Source of the DNA: Acidulodesulfobacterium_A sp049965795
GTDB taxonomy: Bacteria > SZUA-79 > Acidulodesulfobacterales > Acidulodesulfobacteraceae
Length of the DNA stretch: 28,897 nt
NCBI GenBank assembly: GCA_049965795.1
Contig: JBMFVW010000022.1
Span: 1-28,897, forward strand
Direction: 5' to 3'
How positions within the stretch are numbered: position 1 is the stretch's first letter; every line of letters begins with the position of its first letter. Of the stretch, positions 6,418 to 15,131 are shown in pieces. The position numbers were made by a program, and so were the translations under genes. The notes below the pieces were generated by a model. It was not told the origin of the DNA and searched no databases. It worked only from the letters and a program-made list of their open reading frames with translations.

Positions 6418-8808
6418 ATGAAAACTAAAGACGATAAAAAAACGAAAGGAAGTAATTCCGGCAAACCAAAAACCAAGAAAAAAAAATTAACTAAGATAAT
6501 TATTTCGGCTGTACTGATAATAATTTTTGCTCCTTTAATTACTCTGACCGTGCTATATTTTCTTCTTGCCTCTACGGTGCCCAGTATTACTAATTTAAAA
6601 GACTATCATCCGCAGGAAGTAAATTACGTATATTCTTCAAGCGGAAAATTAGTAGGCTATCTGGGTTCCGTCAACAGGGAGGTAGTTCCTTTTTCGGATA
6701 TTCCTTTGCAGGTAAGGGAGGCTTTTTTAGCGGCGGAAGACAAAAATTTTTATAATCAGGGACCGCTTGATTATAAAGCAATAGCAAGAGCTTTTTTCGT
6801 CAATCTTTTTGAGGGGCATATAGTAGAGGGCGGCTCTACTATAACCCAGCAGGTAGCAAAAACTATTTTGCTGCCTTATCAAAGAACTTATATTTGGAAG
6901 CTGAGGGAAGCAATTTTAGCATACAGGGTTGCCGATAATTTATCTAAAAATCAAATATTAAATATTTATCTTAACCAGATTTATCTCGGCAATAATGCAT
7001 ATGGAATACAGGCGGCTTCGCTTACATACTTCGGGGTGCCGGTATGGAAACTTACTCTTCCCGAAGCAGCTATGCTCGGCGGATTGCCGCAGGCACCGTC
7101 TTTTTTGGATCCTTATGTACACTATAAAGATGCCAAAAGAAGGCAGAAATATGTTTTGTTCCAGATGGCAAACGACGGTTTTATAACAAAAGCTCAGGCT
7201 GAAAAGGCATATAACACTAAACTTGTTTTCAGGAACTTTTTTCAATATTACGGCGTAGCCCCTTATTATCTTGCTTTTATTAAACAGCAAATTATAAGCA
7301 AATACGGCAAAGCGGTTTATAAAGAAGGAGGCTTAAAAATATACGCGGCATTAAGCGCGCGGGCGCAGATGTATGCGGATAAAGCCGTTAAAGACGGTTT
7401 AACCAAACTTTCCCACGAATACGGTTATACAGGACCTTTACATAAATATTCTTACGGCGAAATGCTTAGTAAAATAAAAGACGCAAAAAACCGGATCGAT
7501 TATTTATATGAAGGCGGTTTATATAAAGGTTTCGTTACTTCGATTTCCAAAAACGGCCAGGCTGCCTATGTAGCGGTAGGAAAATTTAAAGGAATACTTC
7601 CCGTTTCAAATATGAGATGGGCATCTCACTTTCAACGCTATGTATATTTTGCATACAGAACTATTAATAACGTTAATCAGGCTTTAAAACCAGGATATGA
7701 AATACTCGTCAAATTTGACGGCTGGAATAAAAGCCATATACCGGTGTTTTCCTTAGAAGAAAAAGACGTTATAGAAGGTGCATTGGTTTCTTTGGATCCT
7801 AAAAACGGTTATGTCAGGGCAATGGTCGGAGGAATAAGTTTTCGACAAACTCAATTCAACAGGGCTCTTTATGCAAAAAGACAGACAGGTTCTGCGTTTA
7901 AACCTATAGTCTATGCCGAAGCTCTTACGGAAGGATACACGCCGTCATCTATTATAAATAATACTCCGGTAATATATCCTACCGGAGTACCAGGAAAATA
8001 TTATAAACCGCACAATTTTTCGAGAAGATTTACAGGCCCCACGACCCTTCTTATCGGGCTTGCCCATTCTATAGATGTTGTTGCTGTAAAACTGCTTAAA
8101 AAAGTAGGAATAGACAAAGTTGCGCATCTTGCAAACGAAATGGGTATTCATCACGTAGTCAGAAATTTAACTATGGCTCTCGGCTCTTCAAGCGTCCGCC
8201 TGATAGACTTAACGGATGCTTATACGTCGTTTGCAAACGGAGGCAAAGAATGCAAGCCGGTTTTTATAATTAGAATATTGACTCCTGGCGGAAAAGAGCT
8301 TTATAGTTATAACCCGAAATGCAAACAAGTTTTGTCTCCCCAGGTAGCCTATGTGCTGACTAATATGCTGGAAAGGGTTATAACCAACGGAACCGGAGTT
8401 ACCATTTCTACTATCAGAAAAATTACGCCTTACGTAGCAGGCAAGACCGGCTCTTCAAGCCAGTATAGGGACGGTGTATTTATGGGATATACTTCTTCAT
8501 TAGTTACCGGTGTTTGGACAGGTTTGGACGATTTTCACTCTATGGGCAGGTTTATGGTAGGGGCTATAACCGCGGCGCCTATATGGAACGCTTATATGTC
8601 CAAGGCGCTTCTTATTTATCCGCCGCATTCATTTTCTATACCTAAAGGAATAGTTTTTGCGGAAATTAATCCGCATACCGGTTTAATAGCGGATTCGAGC
8701 TATAAAGATCCGGTGCTTATGCCATATATTAAAGGGACCGAACCTACCGAAACCGTAAAGAAGAAAAAGATTAAAAACCCGCAGTCGTTTTTTGGCTTAT
8801 TTTATTAG
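6418..8808 (+). CDS. mrcA: Bifunctional penicillin-binding protein 1A
   Basis: This 796-aa class A PBP polymerises lipid II and cross-links peptidoglycan in the periplasm. It has a basic cytoplasmic tail and one membrane anchor (about 27-52). The GT51 glycosyltransferase domain follows, with the catalytic E107 in AAEDKNFY and the GGSTITQQVAKT motif. A linker region leads to the transpeptidase domain with S492-x-x-K495 (TGSAFKP) and K676-T-G (AGKTGSSSQ). The SxN motif position reads S551-I-D553 (LAHSIDVVAVK): Asp replaces the usual Asn. Length is within the normal range. The upstream region carries a TATAAT but no obvious ribosome binding site. It appears to be a housekeeping gene unrelated to the efflux set before it. 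Confidence 0.95.
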   Translation: MKTKDDKKTKGSNSGKPKTKKKKLTKIIISAVLIIIFAPLITLTVLYFLLASTVPSITNLKDYHPQEVNYVYSSSGKLVGYLGSVNREVVPFSDIPLQVREAFLAAEDKNFYNQGPLDYKAIARAFFVNLFEGHIVEGGSTITQQVAKTILLPYQRTYIWKLREAILAYRVADNLSKNQILNIYLNQIYLGNNAYGIQAASLTYFGVPVWKLTLPEAAMLGGLPQAPSFLDPYVHYKDAKRRQKYVLFQMANDGFITKAQAEKAYNTKLVFRNFFQYYGVAPYYLAFIKQQIISKYGKAVYKEGGLKIYAALSARAQMYADKAVKDGLTKLSHEYGYTGPLHKYSYGEMLSKIKDAKNRIDYLYEGGLYKGFVTSISKNGQAAYVAVGKFKGILPVSNMRWASHFQRYVYFAYRTINNVNQALKPGYEILVKFDGWNKSHIPVFSLEEKDVIEGALVSLDPKNGYVRAMVGGISFRQTQFNRALYAKRQTGSAFKPIVYAEALTEGYTPSSIINNTPVIYPTGVPGKYYKPHNFSRRFTGPTTLLIGLAHSIDVVAVKLLKKVGIDKVAHLANEMGIHHVVRNLTMALGSSSVRLIDLTDAYTSFANGGKECKPVFIIRILTPGGKELYSYNPKCKQVLSPQVAYVLTNMLERVITNGTGVTISTIRKITPYVAGKTGSSSQYRDGVFMGYTSSLVTGVWTGLDDFHSMGRFMVGAITAAPIWNAYMSKALLIYPPHSFSIPKGIVFAEINPHTGLIADSSYKDPVLMPYIKGTEPTETVKKKKIKNPQSFFGLFY

Positions 8809-8835
8809 TGCGGAAAAATTTTATAAAGCATATTA

Positions 8836-9900
8836 ATGGATAAATTGAATAATTTAGTCGACGGATACGGCAGAAGATTAACTTATCTCAGAATAAGCGT
8901 TACCGACAGGTGTAATTTAAGATGCGTTTACTGCATGCCCGCATCCGGCGTTTCCCTTATGAATCACGAAGATATTATTTCATATGAAGATATCTTAAGG
9001 TTAGTGCGCATTCTTTCAAGGCACGGCGTAAACAAAGTCAGGATTACCGGAGGAGAACCTTTAGCAAGAAAAGGCTTAACGGATTTTGTGCAAAAGCTTT
9101 CTGAAATAAAAGATATAAGCGATATTTCTATGACCACTAACGGAATTCTATTAGATAAATATGCCCAAAGTCTATTCGATGCAGGATTAAAGAGAATCAA
9201 CGTAAGCTTAGATTCATTAAATAAAGAAAAATTTAAAAGAATTACCAGAACGGGAAGTCTTGAAACAGTTTTGAAGAACATAGAGCTCGCAAAAACAATC
9301 GGCTATAATCCACTTAAAATCAATACCGTTTTAATAAGAGGAATCAACGACGACGAAATTATAGATTTCGTAAATTTTGCAAGACAATTTGAACTCGATT
9401 TAAGATTTATAGAGTATATGCCTATCGGAGGAAACATAGCGGATGCAGTATCTTCGCAAGAAATAGAAGAAAAAATAAAATTAAAATTTGATAATTTTAA
9501 TCCTAAAAAATCTAAAATAAAATATAATAATAACGACGATAAAGCATTGGACGAAAATGTTAACGATAATAAATTAAGCTTTTACGACGGGGTAAGCAGG
9601 GTGTTTGGTTTCGACGACAATCAAGCGGCTATAGGTTTTATAAGTCCTATGTCGGAGCATTTTTGCGGAGACTGCAACAGGCTCAGGCTTACTGCATCCG
9701 GCAATATGAGGCTATGCCTCTTTTACGACAATGAGTATAATATCAAAGATATTTTGAAAGAAAAAGACGACGAGATTGTTTTCGAAAAAATTTCTAATAT
9801 CGTTAAATTAAAACATTTTAAGCATAACTTTAACGAAAAAGCGGAAAAAAAAGGAGACATGTCATCGGCAAACGATTTTATGAACGCGATCGGCGGATAA
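8836..9900 (+). CDS. moaA: GTP 3',8-cyclase MoaA (molybdenum cofactor biosynthesis)
   Basis: This 354-aa radical SAM enzyme converts GTP to 3',8-cyclo-7,8-dihydro-GTP, the first step of molybdopterin synthesis. The SAM-binding [4Fe-4S] motif is C26-x3-C30-x2-C33 (DRCNLRCVYC), followed by GGEPLARKGL. The substrate-binding second cluster is C277-x2-C280-x13-C294 (FCGDCNRLRLT...RLC). The protein ends in Gly-Gly, a conserved feature of MoaA tails. An Asn/Asp/Lys-rich insertion of about 30 residues precedes the second cluster (about 220-250). It follows the PBP gene by 27 nt with no clear ribosome binding site. No other mo-genes are in the window. Confidence 0.97.
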   Translation: MDKLNNLVDGYGRRLTYLRISVTDRCNLRCVYCMPASGVSLMNHEDIISYEDILRLVRILSRHGVNKVRITGGEPLARKGLTDFVQKLSEIKDISDISMTTNGILLDKYAQSLFDAGLKRINVSLDSLNKEKFKRITRTGSLETVLKNIELAKTIGYNPLKINTVLIRGINDDEIIDFVNFARQFELDLRFIEYMPIGGNIADAVSSQEIEEKIKLKFDNFNPKKSKIKYNNNDDKALDENVNDNKLSFYDGVSRVFGFDDNQAAIGFISPMSEHFCGDCNRLRLTASGNMRLCLFYDNEYNIKDILKEKDDEIVFEKISNIVKLKHFKHNFNEKAEKKGDMSSANDFMNAIGG

Positions 9901-9910
9901 TCAATTTGCG

Positions 9911-9939
9911 ACGGGGACAGAATTGAATTCTGTCCCCGT
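9911..9939. repeat. Palindromic repeat copy A (before gyrA)
   Basis: This is a perfect inverted repeat: a 14-nt arm ACGGGGACAGAATT (9911-9924), a single central G (9925), and its exact complement (9926-9939). Flank and palindrome together (9903-9954) match copy B (15954-16005) at 44 of 52 positions without gaps. Copy C at 13422 shares only the AATTGAATT core. It ends 32 nt before the gyrA start codon. No T tract follows, so it is not a standard terminator. It resembles REP-type or small miniature elements, or it could be a cis-regulatory hairpin. Confidence 0.8.
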
Positions 9940-9971
9940 ATTTAAAATAATAAATACAAAGGAGAAAAATT

Positions 9972-12404
9972 TTGGAGCAGACAAGCATTATCAACATTAA
10001 CATCGAAGACGAGATGAGGCAGTCCTATTTAGATTATGCGATGAGCGTTATTATAGGCAGGGCGCTTCCCGAAGTAAAAGACGGATTAAAGCCTGTTCAC
10101 AGAAGAATCCTTTTTGCGATGAACGAAATAGGCAACGATTTTAACAAACCGTATAAAAAATCTGCAAGAATCGTCGGAGACGTTATAGGTAAATATCATC
10201 CTCACGGTGATTCGGCGGTTTACGATGCAACGGTTAGGATGGCGCAGGATTTTTCTTTAAGATATCCTCTCGTTGACGGACAGGGAAATTTCGGCTCTAT
10301 AGACGGCGATCCGCCCGCTGCTATGAGATATACCGAAATAAGGATGACTAAACTTTCTTCTTTCCTGCTCGACGATATTGATTTTGAAACCGTAGATTTT
10401 ACTCCGAACTATGACGGTTCTTTACAGGAACCTGCGGTTTTACCGGCTAAATTTCCGAATCTTTTAGTCAACGGTTCTTCCGGCATAGCGGTAGGAATGT
10501 CTTCAAATATACCTCCGCATAACCTGACGGAAGCCGTAGATGCGGTTCTTTATTATATAGATAATCCTGAATGCGCTATAGACGATATTATGCAGATAAT
10601 TAAAGGGCCGGATTTTCCTACCGGAGGCATTATTTACGGTTACTCCGGAATAAATAATTATTTTAATACCGGAAGAGGACTCGTTAAAGTAAGGGCAAAA
10701 CACCATTTCGAAAAAGCAAAAATAATTATTACCGAGATACCTTATCAGGTCAACAAGTCTAAAATACTTGAGCGTATAGCGGAATTAGTCAAGGAAAAAA
10801 AGATAGAAGGAATATCCGACCTTCGCGACGAATCGGACAGGGAAGGCATGAGGGTGGTTATAGAGCTGAAAAGAGACGCAAACGAAACCGTAGTAATGAA
10901 TAATCTGTTTAAACACACTCAGCTTGAAGAAACTTTCGGAGTAATTTTTCTTGCTATAGTAAATAATCAGCCTAAAATTTTGAATATAAAGGATATGCTG
11001 GCTCTTTTCGTAGATTTCAGAAAAGAAGTCGTAACGAAAAGAACGATATTCGAACTGAAAAAAGCCGAAGCCCGTCTTCATATCTTGGAGGCTTTTAAGG
11101 TCGTAGCGCAAAATATAGACGAAGTTATAGAACTCATTAAAACTTCGGAATCCCCTTCAGCCGCTAAAGAACGTCTTATGCAGAAATACAGTTTTTCAGA
11201 AATTCAGGCGCGAGCGGTACTCGACTTAAAATTGGAGAAAATCACCAATCTTGAACGCGAGCATATAATTAAAGAATATGAAGAAATATTGGATAAAGTA
11301 AAAAAATTAAGGGAACTGCTTGCCAGCGAAAAACTTATAAAAGACGTCATAAAAGAAGAGCTTAAGATTATAAGGGAGAAATTCGGCGATGAAAGAAAGA
11401 CCGAAATAGTGCCGGAAGAAAACGAAACCGAACTTATAGACCTAATTCCCAATGAAGCAATGATCGTAATGATGACCGAAAACGGTTACATTAAAAGAAC
11501 CAAACTTTCTACTTTTAAAGCGCAAAACAGGGGAGGCAAAGGACAGACGGGTATAAAATCCAAAGAGGAAGATTTTGTGGCAAATTCCTTTTGCGCAAAC
11601 ACCCATGATAATATTCTTTTTATTTCCAATTTTGGAAACGCTTATAAATTAAACGTTTACTCTATACCGGAAACCCTTAAGACCTCAAAAGGCAAGCCGA
11701 TAGTAAATCTTCTTAACTTAAAAGAAAAAGAAACCGTTTCGTCGGTGCTACCTATTAAAAGTTTCGACGTTAATTACTCTATCTTTATTGCTACTAAAAA
11801 AGGGCAGATAATAAAAACGTCTTTGGATAAATTTTCAAATATAAGAAAAAACGGTTTAATAGCTATAAAGCTTAAAGAAGGCGACGAAGTTATAAGCACG
11901 CGCATAGTGGACAATGCTTTAAAAAATCAGCTTGTCGTGATTGCCACGAAAAACGGAAAATCTCTTTGCGCGGATGTGGATAATTTCAGAACGCTTGGAA
12001 GGGGAGCCATGGGAGTAAGAGGCATAGCACTTTCTAAAAACGACGAAGTAGTGTCTATGGACGTGCTTTCTTCGGAAAATGATTATCTTGTTTCTATTAC
12101 CGAAAAAGGTTACGGCAAAAAAACGATCATGACCGAATTCAGGAAACAGAGCAGGGGAGGCAAGGGTATAATAGCCGTTAAAACCGGAACGAGAAACGGA
12201 TTCGTGGTATCCGTACTTAAAGCTTCAGGAGACAACGATATAATATTAATAACCTCCAACGGTAAAATTATAAGGATTAACGAGTCTAATTTAAGAAGCA
12301 TAGGAAGAAATACTATGGGCGTTAAATTGGTTAATTTAGACGAAAACGAAAGAGTCGTCAGTGCTGTAATATCGTCAAACGATATGACGGAAGATTATGA
12401 ATAA
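9972..12404 (+). CDS. gyrA: DNA gyrase subunit A
   Basis: This 810-aa protein is the breakage-reunion subunit of gyrase, which introduces negative supercoils with GyrB. The N-terminal topoisomerase domain is complete: KPVHRRILFAM, then HPHGDSAVYDATVRMAQ, with the catalytic tyrosine Y120 in AMRYTE. The quinolone-determining positions S81 and D85 carry the usual sensitive-type residues. The C-terminal beta-pinwheel has a GyrA-box-like QNRGGKG (518-524; canonical QRRGGKG) and a later SRGGKG repeat. The start is TTG, chosen because AAAGGAG lies 6-12 nt upstream and the sequence MEQTSIININIEDEM matches a normal GyrA N-terminus. It overlaps gpsA by 8 nt. Confidence 0.97.
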   Translation: MEQTSIININIEDEMRQSYLDYAMSVIIGRALPEVKDGLKPVHRRILFAMNEIGNDFNKPYKKSARIVGDVIGKYHPHGDSAVYDATVRMAQDFSLRYPLVDGQGNFGSIDGDPPAAMRYTEIRMTKLSSFLLDDIDFETVDFTPNYDGSLQEPAVLPAKFPNLLVNGSSGIAVGMSSNIPPHNLTEAVDAVLYYIDNPECAIDDIMQIIKGPDFPTGGIIYGYSGINNYFNTGRGLVKVRAKHHFEKAKIIITEIPYQVNKSKILERIAELVKEKKIEGISDLRDESDREGMRVVIELKRDANETVVMNNLFKHTQLEETFGVIFLAIVNNQPKILNIKDMLALFVDFRKEVVTKRTIFELKKAEARLHILEAFKVVAQNIDEVIELIKTSESPSAAKERLMQKYSFSEIQARAVLDLKLEKITNLEREHIIKEYEEILDKVKKLRELLASEKLIKDVIKEELKIIREKFGDERKTEIVPEENETELIDLIPNEAMIVMMTENGYIKRTKLSTFKAQNRGGKGQTGIKSKEEDFVANSFCANTHDNILFISNFGNAYKLNVYSIPETLKTSKGKPIVNLLNLKEKETVSSVLPIKSFDVNYSIFIATKKGQIIKTSLDKFSNIRKNGLIAIKLKEGDEVISTRIVDNALKNQLVVIATKNGKSLCADVDNFRTLGRGAMGVRGIALSKNDEVVSMDVLSSENDYLVSITEKGYGKKTIMTEFRKQSRGGKGIIAVKTGTRNGFVVSVLKASGDNDIILITSNGKIIRINESNLRSIGRNTMGVKLVNLDENERVVSAVISSNDMTEDYE

Positions 12405-13419
12405 AACCGTAGGAATTATCGGTTCAGGAAGTTTTGGAACGGCTTTAGCCGTTAATTTTTCAAAATTTGCGGACGAAGTTTATTTAAAATGCAGAAGTAA
12501 AGAGTTCGCCGAAGAACTAAAATTAAAAAGATATAACGATTATTATCTAAAAGATGTCAGACTGGGCGAAAACATAACGGTAACCGGCGATTACGAAACC
12601 GTCTTTAAAAATTGTAAAATTATATTTTTAACCGTTCCGTCCAAGGCACTTAAGAATACACTTTTAGATATAAAAAAAAACGAAGATAAATTCGATTTCG
12701 GCTCTTATATATTTTTAAATACGGCTAAAGGGCTGGGAGACGAGTCTATGAATTTGCCGAGCGAAGTTTTTAAAAGCGTGTTCGGCGAAAAAATGTTTAA
12801 AAGATATGCCGTATTAAGCGGTCCGAGTTTTGCCGCGGAAGTCTCAAGATATCTGCCTACCGCAGTATGTATTGCATCGCAAAACGATGAAATTTTAAAC
12901 GAAATAAAATCTTTTTTTAAAAGTGCGGTAAACTTTAGAGTATATACTTTAAACGACGTTAAAGGGGTGGAACTCGGAGGATCCCTTAAAAACGTAATAT
13001 CTATTGCAGCCGGAGTTTCCGACGGGCTTGGACTGGGCAACAATGCAAGAGCGGCTCTTTTAACCCGCGGCATCGTCGAAATGACGAGATTCGGCGTGGC
13101 TATGGGGGCGTATAGCCAAACTTTTACCGGACTTTCCGGTATAGGCGATTTGATGCTTACCGCCGCTTCAGACTTAAGCAGAAACAGAACGGTAGGCTTA
13201 AGGATAGGCAGAGGGGAAAATATAGATTCGATTTTAAACGGAATGAAGATGGTTGCAGAAGGGGTCGCGACTACAAAATCGGTACATAATATAGCTAAAG
13301 AAAAAAAAATTTATATGCCGATTACCGAAGTGGTTTACTCCATTCTTTACGAAGGTTTGAAGCCTTCCGACGCCATAATCAAACTTTTGGAAAGAGACAT
13401 AAAGGATGAATTTATATAA
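12397..13419 (+). CDS. gpsA: Glycerol-3-phosphate dehydrogenase [NAD(P)+]
   Basis: This 340-aa cytosolic enzyme reduces dihydroxyacetone phosphate to sn-glycerol 3-phosphate for phospholipid synthesis. The N-terminal Rossmann motif GSGSFGTALA binds NAD(P)H. FLTVPSKAL, LNTAKGLGDE and LSGPSFAAEV follow. The substrate and catalytic region is GVELGGSLKNVISIAAGVSDGLGLGNNARAALLTRG, and GIGDLMLTA follows. Length matches the family. The start overlaps the gyrA stop by 8 nt, so the two are likely cotranscribed and coupled. A palindromic repeat (copy C) follows the stop codon. Confidence 0.96.
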   Translation: MNKTVGIIGSGSFGTALAVNFSKFADEVYLKCRSKEFAEELKLKRYNDYYLKDVRLGENITVTGDYETVFKNCKIIFLTVPSKALKNTLLDIKKNEDKFDFGSYIFLNTAKGLGDESMNLPSEVFKSVFGEKMFKRYAVLSGPSFAAEVSRYLPTAVCIASQNDEILNEIKSFFKSAVNFRVYTLNDVKGVELGGSLKNVISIAAGVSDGLGLGNNARAALLTRGIVEMTRFGVAMGAYSQTFTGLSGIGDLMLTAASDLSRNRTVGLRIGRGENIDSILNGMKMVAEGVATTKSVHNIAKEKKIYMPITEVVYSILYEGLKPSDAIIKLLERDIKDEFI

Positions 13420-13421
13420 TA

Positions 13422-13448
13422 CAGTGCCGGAATTGAATTCCGGCACTG
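13422..13448. repeat. Palindromic repeat copy C (between gpsA and the OsmC gene)
   Basis: This is a perfect inverted repeat: CAGTGCCGGAATT (13422-13434), a central G, and its complement (13436-13448). It keeps the AATT-G-AATT core of copies A and B but has a different GC stem, and it lies in the same orientation as judged by the central G. It begins 2 nt after the gpsA stop and ends 27 nt before the next start. It could be a stability hairpin for the gpsA transcript. No T tract follows. Confidence 0.75.
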
Positions 13449-13475
13449 CCACAAAATGGAAGGGAAGGAGGCATT

Positions 13476-13898
13476 ATGGGAATAAAATTAGAATATCTGA
13501 AAAATTTGCAGTTTAAAGCGGTTTCCGAACATAACGAAAACTATTCTATATTATTGGATACGTCTAAAGATACGGGAGGCGACGAGGCAGGAATAAGACC
13601 TACCGACTTGATTATGGTAAGCCTTGCAGGATGCAGTTCTATGGATATAATATCCATTCTAAAGAAAAAAAAGCAGATCATAACCGATTTTAAGGTCAAC
13701 GTGACAGGCGAAAGAGCAGATACTCATCCGAGAGTTTTTACCAAAATATCTATAGTTTATGAATTTAACGGCGAAAATATCGACGAACAGGCGGTTCAAA
13801 GGTCTATAGAACTTTCTAAAGATAAATACTGCAGTGTCTGGGCTATGTTGAAACAGTGCGTTGATATAGAATGGTCTTATAAAATTAAAAATTGTTAG
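13476..13898 (+). CDS. OsmC/Ohr-family peroxidase-like protein
   Basis: This 140-aa protein has both redox cysteines of the OsmC fold: C53 in SLAGCSSMD and C119 in DKYCSVWAML. Family members reduce organic hydroperoxides with a thiol partner in the cytosol. The sequence PTDLIMVSLAGCSSMDIISILKK is typical of the YhfA/OsmC branch rather than of Ohr proper. The start is firm: AAGGGAAGGAGGC lies just before the ATG. It opens a tightly packed run of genes that leads into heme synthesis, with the next gene 11 nt away. A role in oxidative protection beside heme metabolism is possible, but that is only inference. Confidence 0.9.
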   Translation: MGIKLEYLKNLQFKAVSEHNENYSILLDTSKDTGGDEAGIRPTDLIMVSLAGCSSMDIISILKKKKQIITDFKVNVTGERADTHPRVFTKISIVYEFNGENIDEQAVQRSIELSKDKYCSVWAMLKQCVDIEWSYKIKNC

Positions 13899-13909
13899 AG
13901 GCGACAAAC

Positions 13910-14482
13910 ATGAAAAATTACGATTTAACGGAAAACGAGAAAGCCGTTTTGTTGAAAATAGCCAGAAAATCGATAGAGGACAGTTTTAACCGCAGCAGAG
14001 ATTTATATATTAACTCGAAAGATTTGATTTCTTCCCTGACGGATAACCTTAAAGCGGACGCTGGCGTATTTGTTACTCTAAAAACAAAAGGAGAGCAGTT
14101 AAGGGGATGCATAGGCAATTTTAATTTTAATATTCCGGTTTATCAAAACGTTTATAACATGGCAAAAGAGGCGGCTTTCAGCGATCCGAGATTTATGCCG
14201 CTCGATGTTGACGAACTTAAAAACGTAAAGATAGAAATATCCGTTTTGACACCCCTGCAAAAAATTGACGACTTTGAAAAAATAGAAATAGGTAAACACG
14301 GACTATATATTATAAAAAACGGACGTCACGGAGTTCTGCTTCCGCAAGTAGCAACCGAAAACGGTATGGACAGGCGGCAGTTTCTGGAGGCAGTTTCCAT
14401 GAAAGCCGGTCTTCCTCCCGAGGCATATAAGCAAGGCGCCGAAATCCTTATTTTTTCGGCTATAGTTTTCGGTGAAAATTGA
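13910..14482 (+). CDS. AMMECR1-domain protein
   Basis: The LRGCIG signature of the AMMECR1 family is present with C67 (QLRGCIGNF). Other typical stretches are AKEAAFSDPRFMPL, VKIEISVLTP, GLYIIKNGRHGVLLPQVA and the C-terminal QGAEILIFSAIVF. The biochemical function of this family in bacteria is not established; some members are fused to, or neighbours of, MEMO and radical SAM proteins. I place the start at ATG 13910 (190 aa) because GAGGCG lies 5-10 nt upstream. An in-frame TTG at 13892 inside the OsmC gene would add six residues and is less likely. The stop overlaps the next gene's ATG, so the two are coupled. Confidence 0.88.
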   Translation: MKNYDLTENEKAVLLKIARKSIEDSFNRSRDLYINSKDLISSLTDNLKADAGVFVTLKTKGEQLRGCIGNFNFNIPVYQNVYNMAKEAAFSDPRFMPLDVDELKNVKIEISVLTPLQKIDDFEKIEIGKHGLYIIKNGRHGVLLPQVATENGMDRRQFLEAVSMKAGLPPEAYKQGAEILIFSAIVFGEN

Positions 14483-15126
14483 TGAAATATTATCCGGTCA
14501 ACCTTAATATTGAAGGTAAAAAAGTTCTCGTGGTAGGCGGCGGTTCGGTCGCTTCGAGAAAAGTCGAAAGGCTTTACGAGCGCGGATCCGATATAACGGT
14601 TATAGCTCCCGAAATATCGGAAGAAATTAAAAAACTTGCCGATCAAAATGCCTTAAAAATTATTGAAAGAATATATGAATCAGGGGATGAGAAAGGCTTT
14701 TTTGCCGTATTTTGCGCTGTATCGGCAGGAGAAGAAAATTCCAGGATGGAAAAAAAACTTTATGAAAGATGCGTTAAAAAAAATATTTTAATAAACGTCG
14801 CCGATAAGCCGGATTTTTGTACTTTTACTCTTCCTGCGCTTGTTTCGAGGGGCGAGTTCGATATAGCTATTTTTACTAGCGGTCACAGTCCGAGACTTGC
14901 CAGAAAAATCAGGGAAGATTTAGAAAAAGTTTACGGGGAAGAATACGATACATACGTTAAGATATTAGGTTTTATAAGAAAAGAGATTAAATTAAAAAAA
15001 TATCCTCAGAGCAAAAATCAGGAACTTTTCGAAGAATTAATCAATTCGGATCTTTTCGAGCTTATAAAGGATAAGCGATTTTCGGAGGCAAGCCTCTTTA
15101 TAAGCAATTTTATTAAGAGGGCATAA
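14482..15126 (+). CDS. sirC: Precorrin-2 dehydrogenase / sirohydrochlorin ferrochelatase (Met8/SirC type)
   Basis: This 214-aa protein matches the N-terminal half of CysG and yeast Met8. It oxidises precorrin-2 to sirohydrochlorin with NAD+ and in some members also inserts iron to give siroheme. The Rossmann motif is VLVVGGGSVASRKVERL. The conserved region NVADKPDFCTFTLPALVSRG contains the Asp expected at the catalytic position, and it is followed by TSGHSPRLARKIRE. I start at ATG 14482, which overlaps the previous stop (TGATG), rather than at the TTG three bases before it. Its neighbours are HemA, HemC and CobA-HemD. That places it at the branch that feeds siroheme into the Ahb heme route. 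Confidence 0.92.
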   Translation: MKYYPVNLNIEGKKVLVVGGGSVASRKVERLYERGSDITVIAPEISEEIKKLADQNALKIIERIYESGDEKGFFAVFCAVSAGEENSRMEKKLYERCVKKNILINVADKPDFCTFTLPALVSRGEFDIAIFTSGHSPRLARKIREDLEKVYGEEYDTYVKILGFIRKEIKLKKYPQSKNQELFEELINSDLFELIKDKRFSEASLFISNFIKRA

Positions 15127-15131
15127 ACATA

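Noticed and set aside
9911..9939. Palindrome A as a rho-independent terminator of moaA
   Set aside because: The hairpin would be strong but no T tract follows on either strand, the loop is a single base, and a homologous copy lies before hemA, so a repeat element explains it better.
11204..11452. Ser/Ile-rich open frame on the - strand inside gyrA
   Set aside because: It is a shadow of the Lys/Glu-rich coiled-coil coding region of gyrA. The same applies to the other antisense frames inside large genes.
13892..13909. Upstream TTG start for the AMMECR1-domain gene
   Set aside because: It lies inside the end of the OsmC gene and lacks a ribosome binding site, whereas ATG 13910 follows GAGGCG at good distance.
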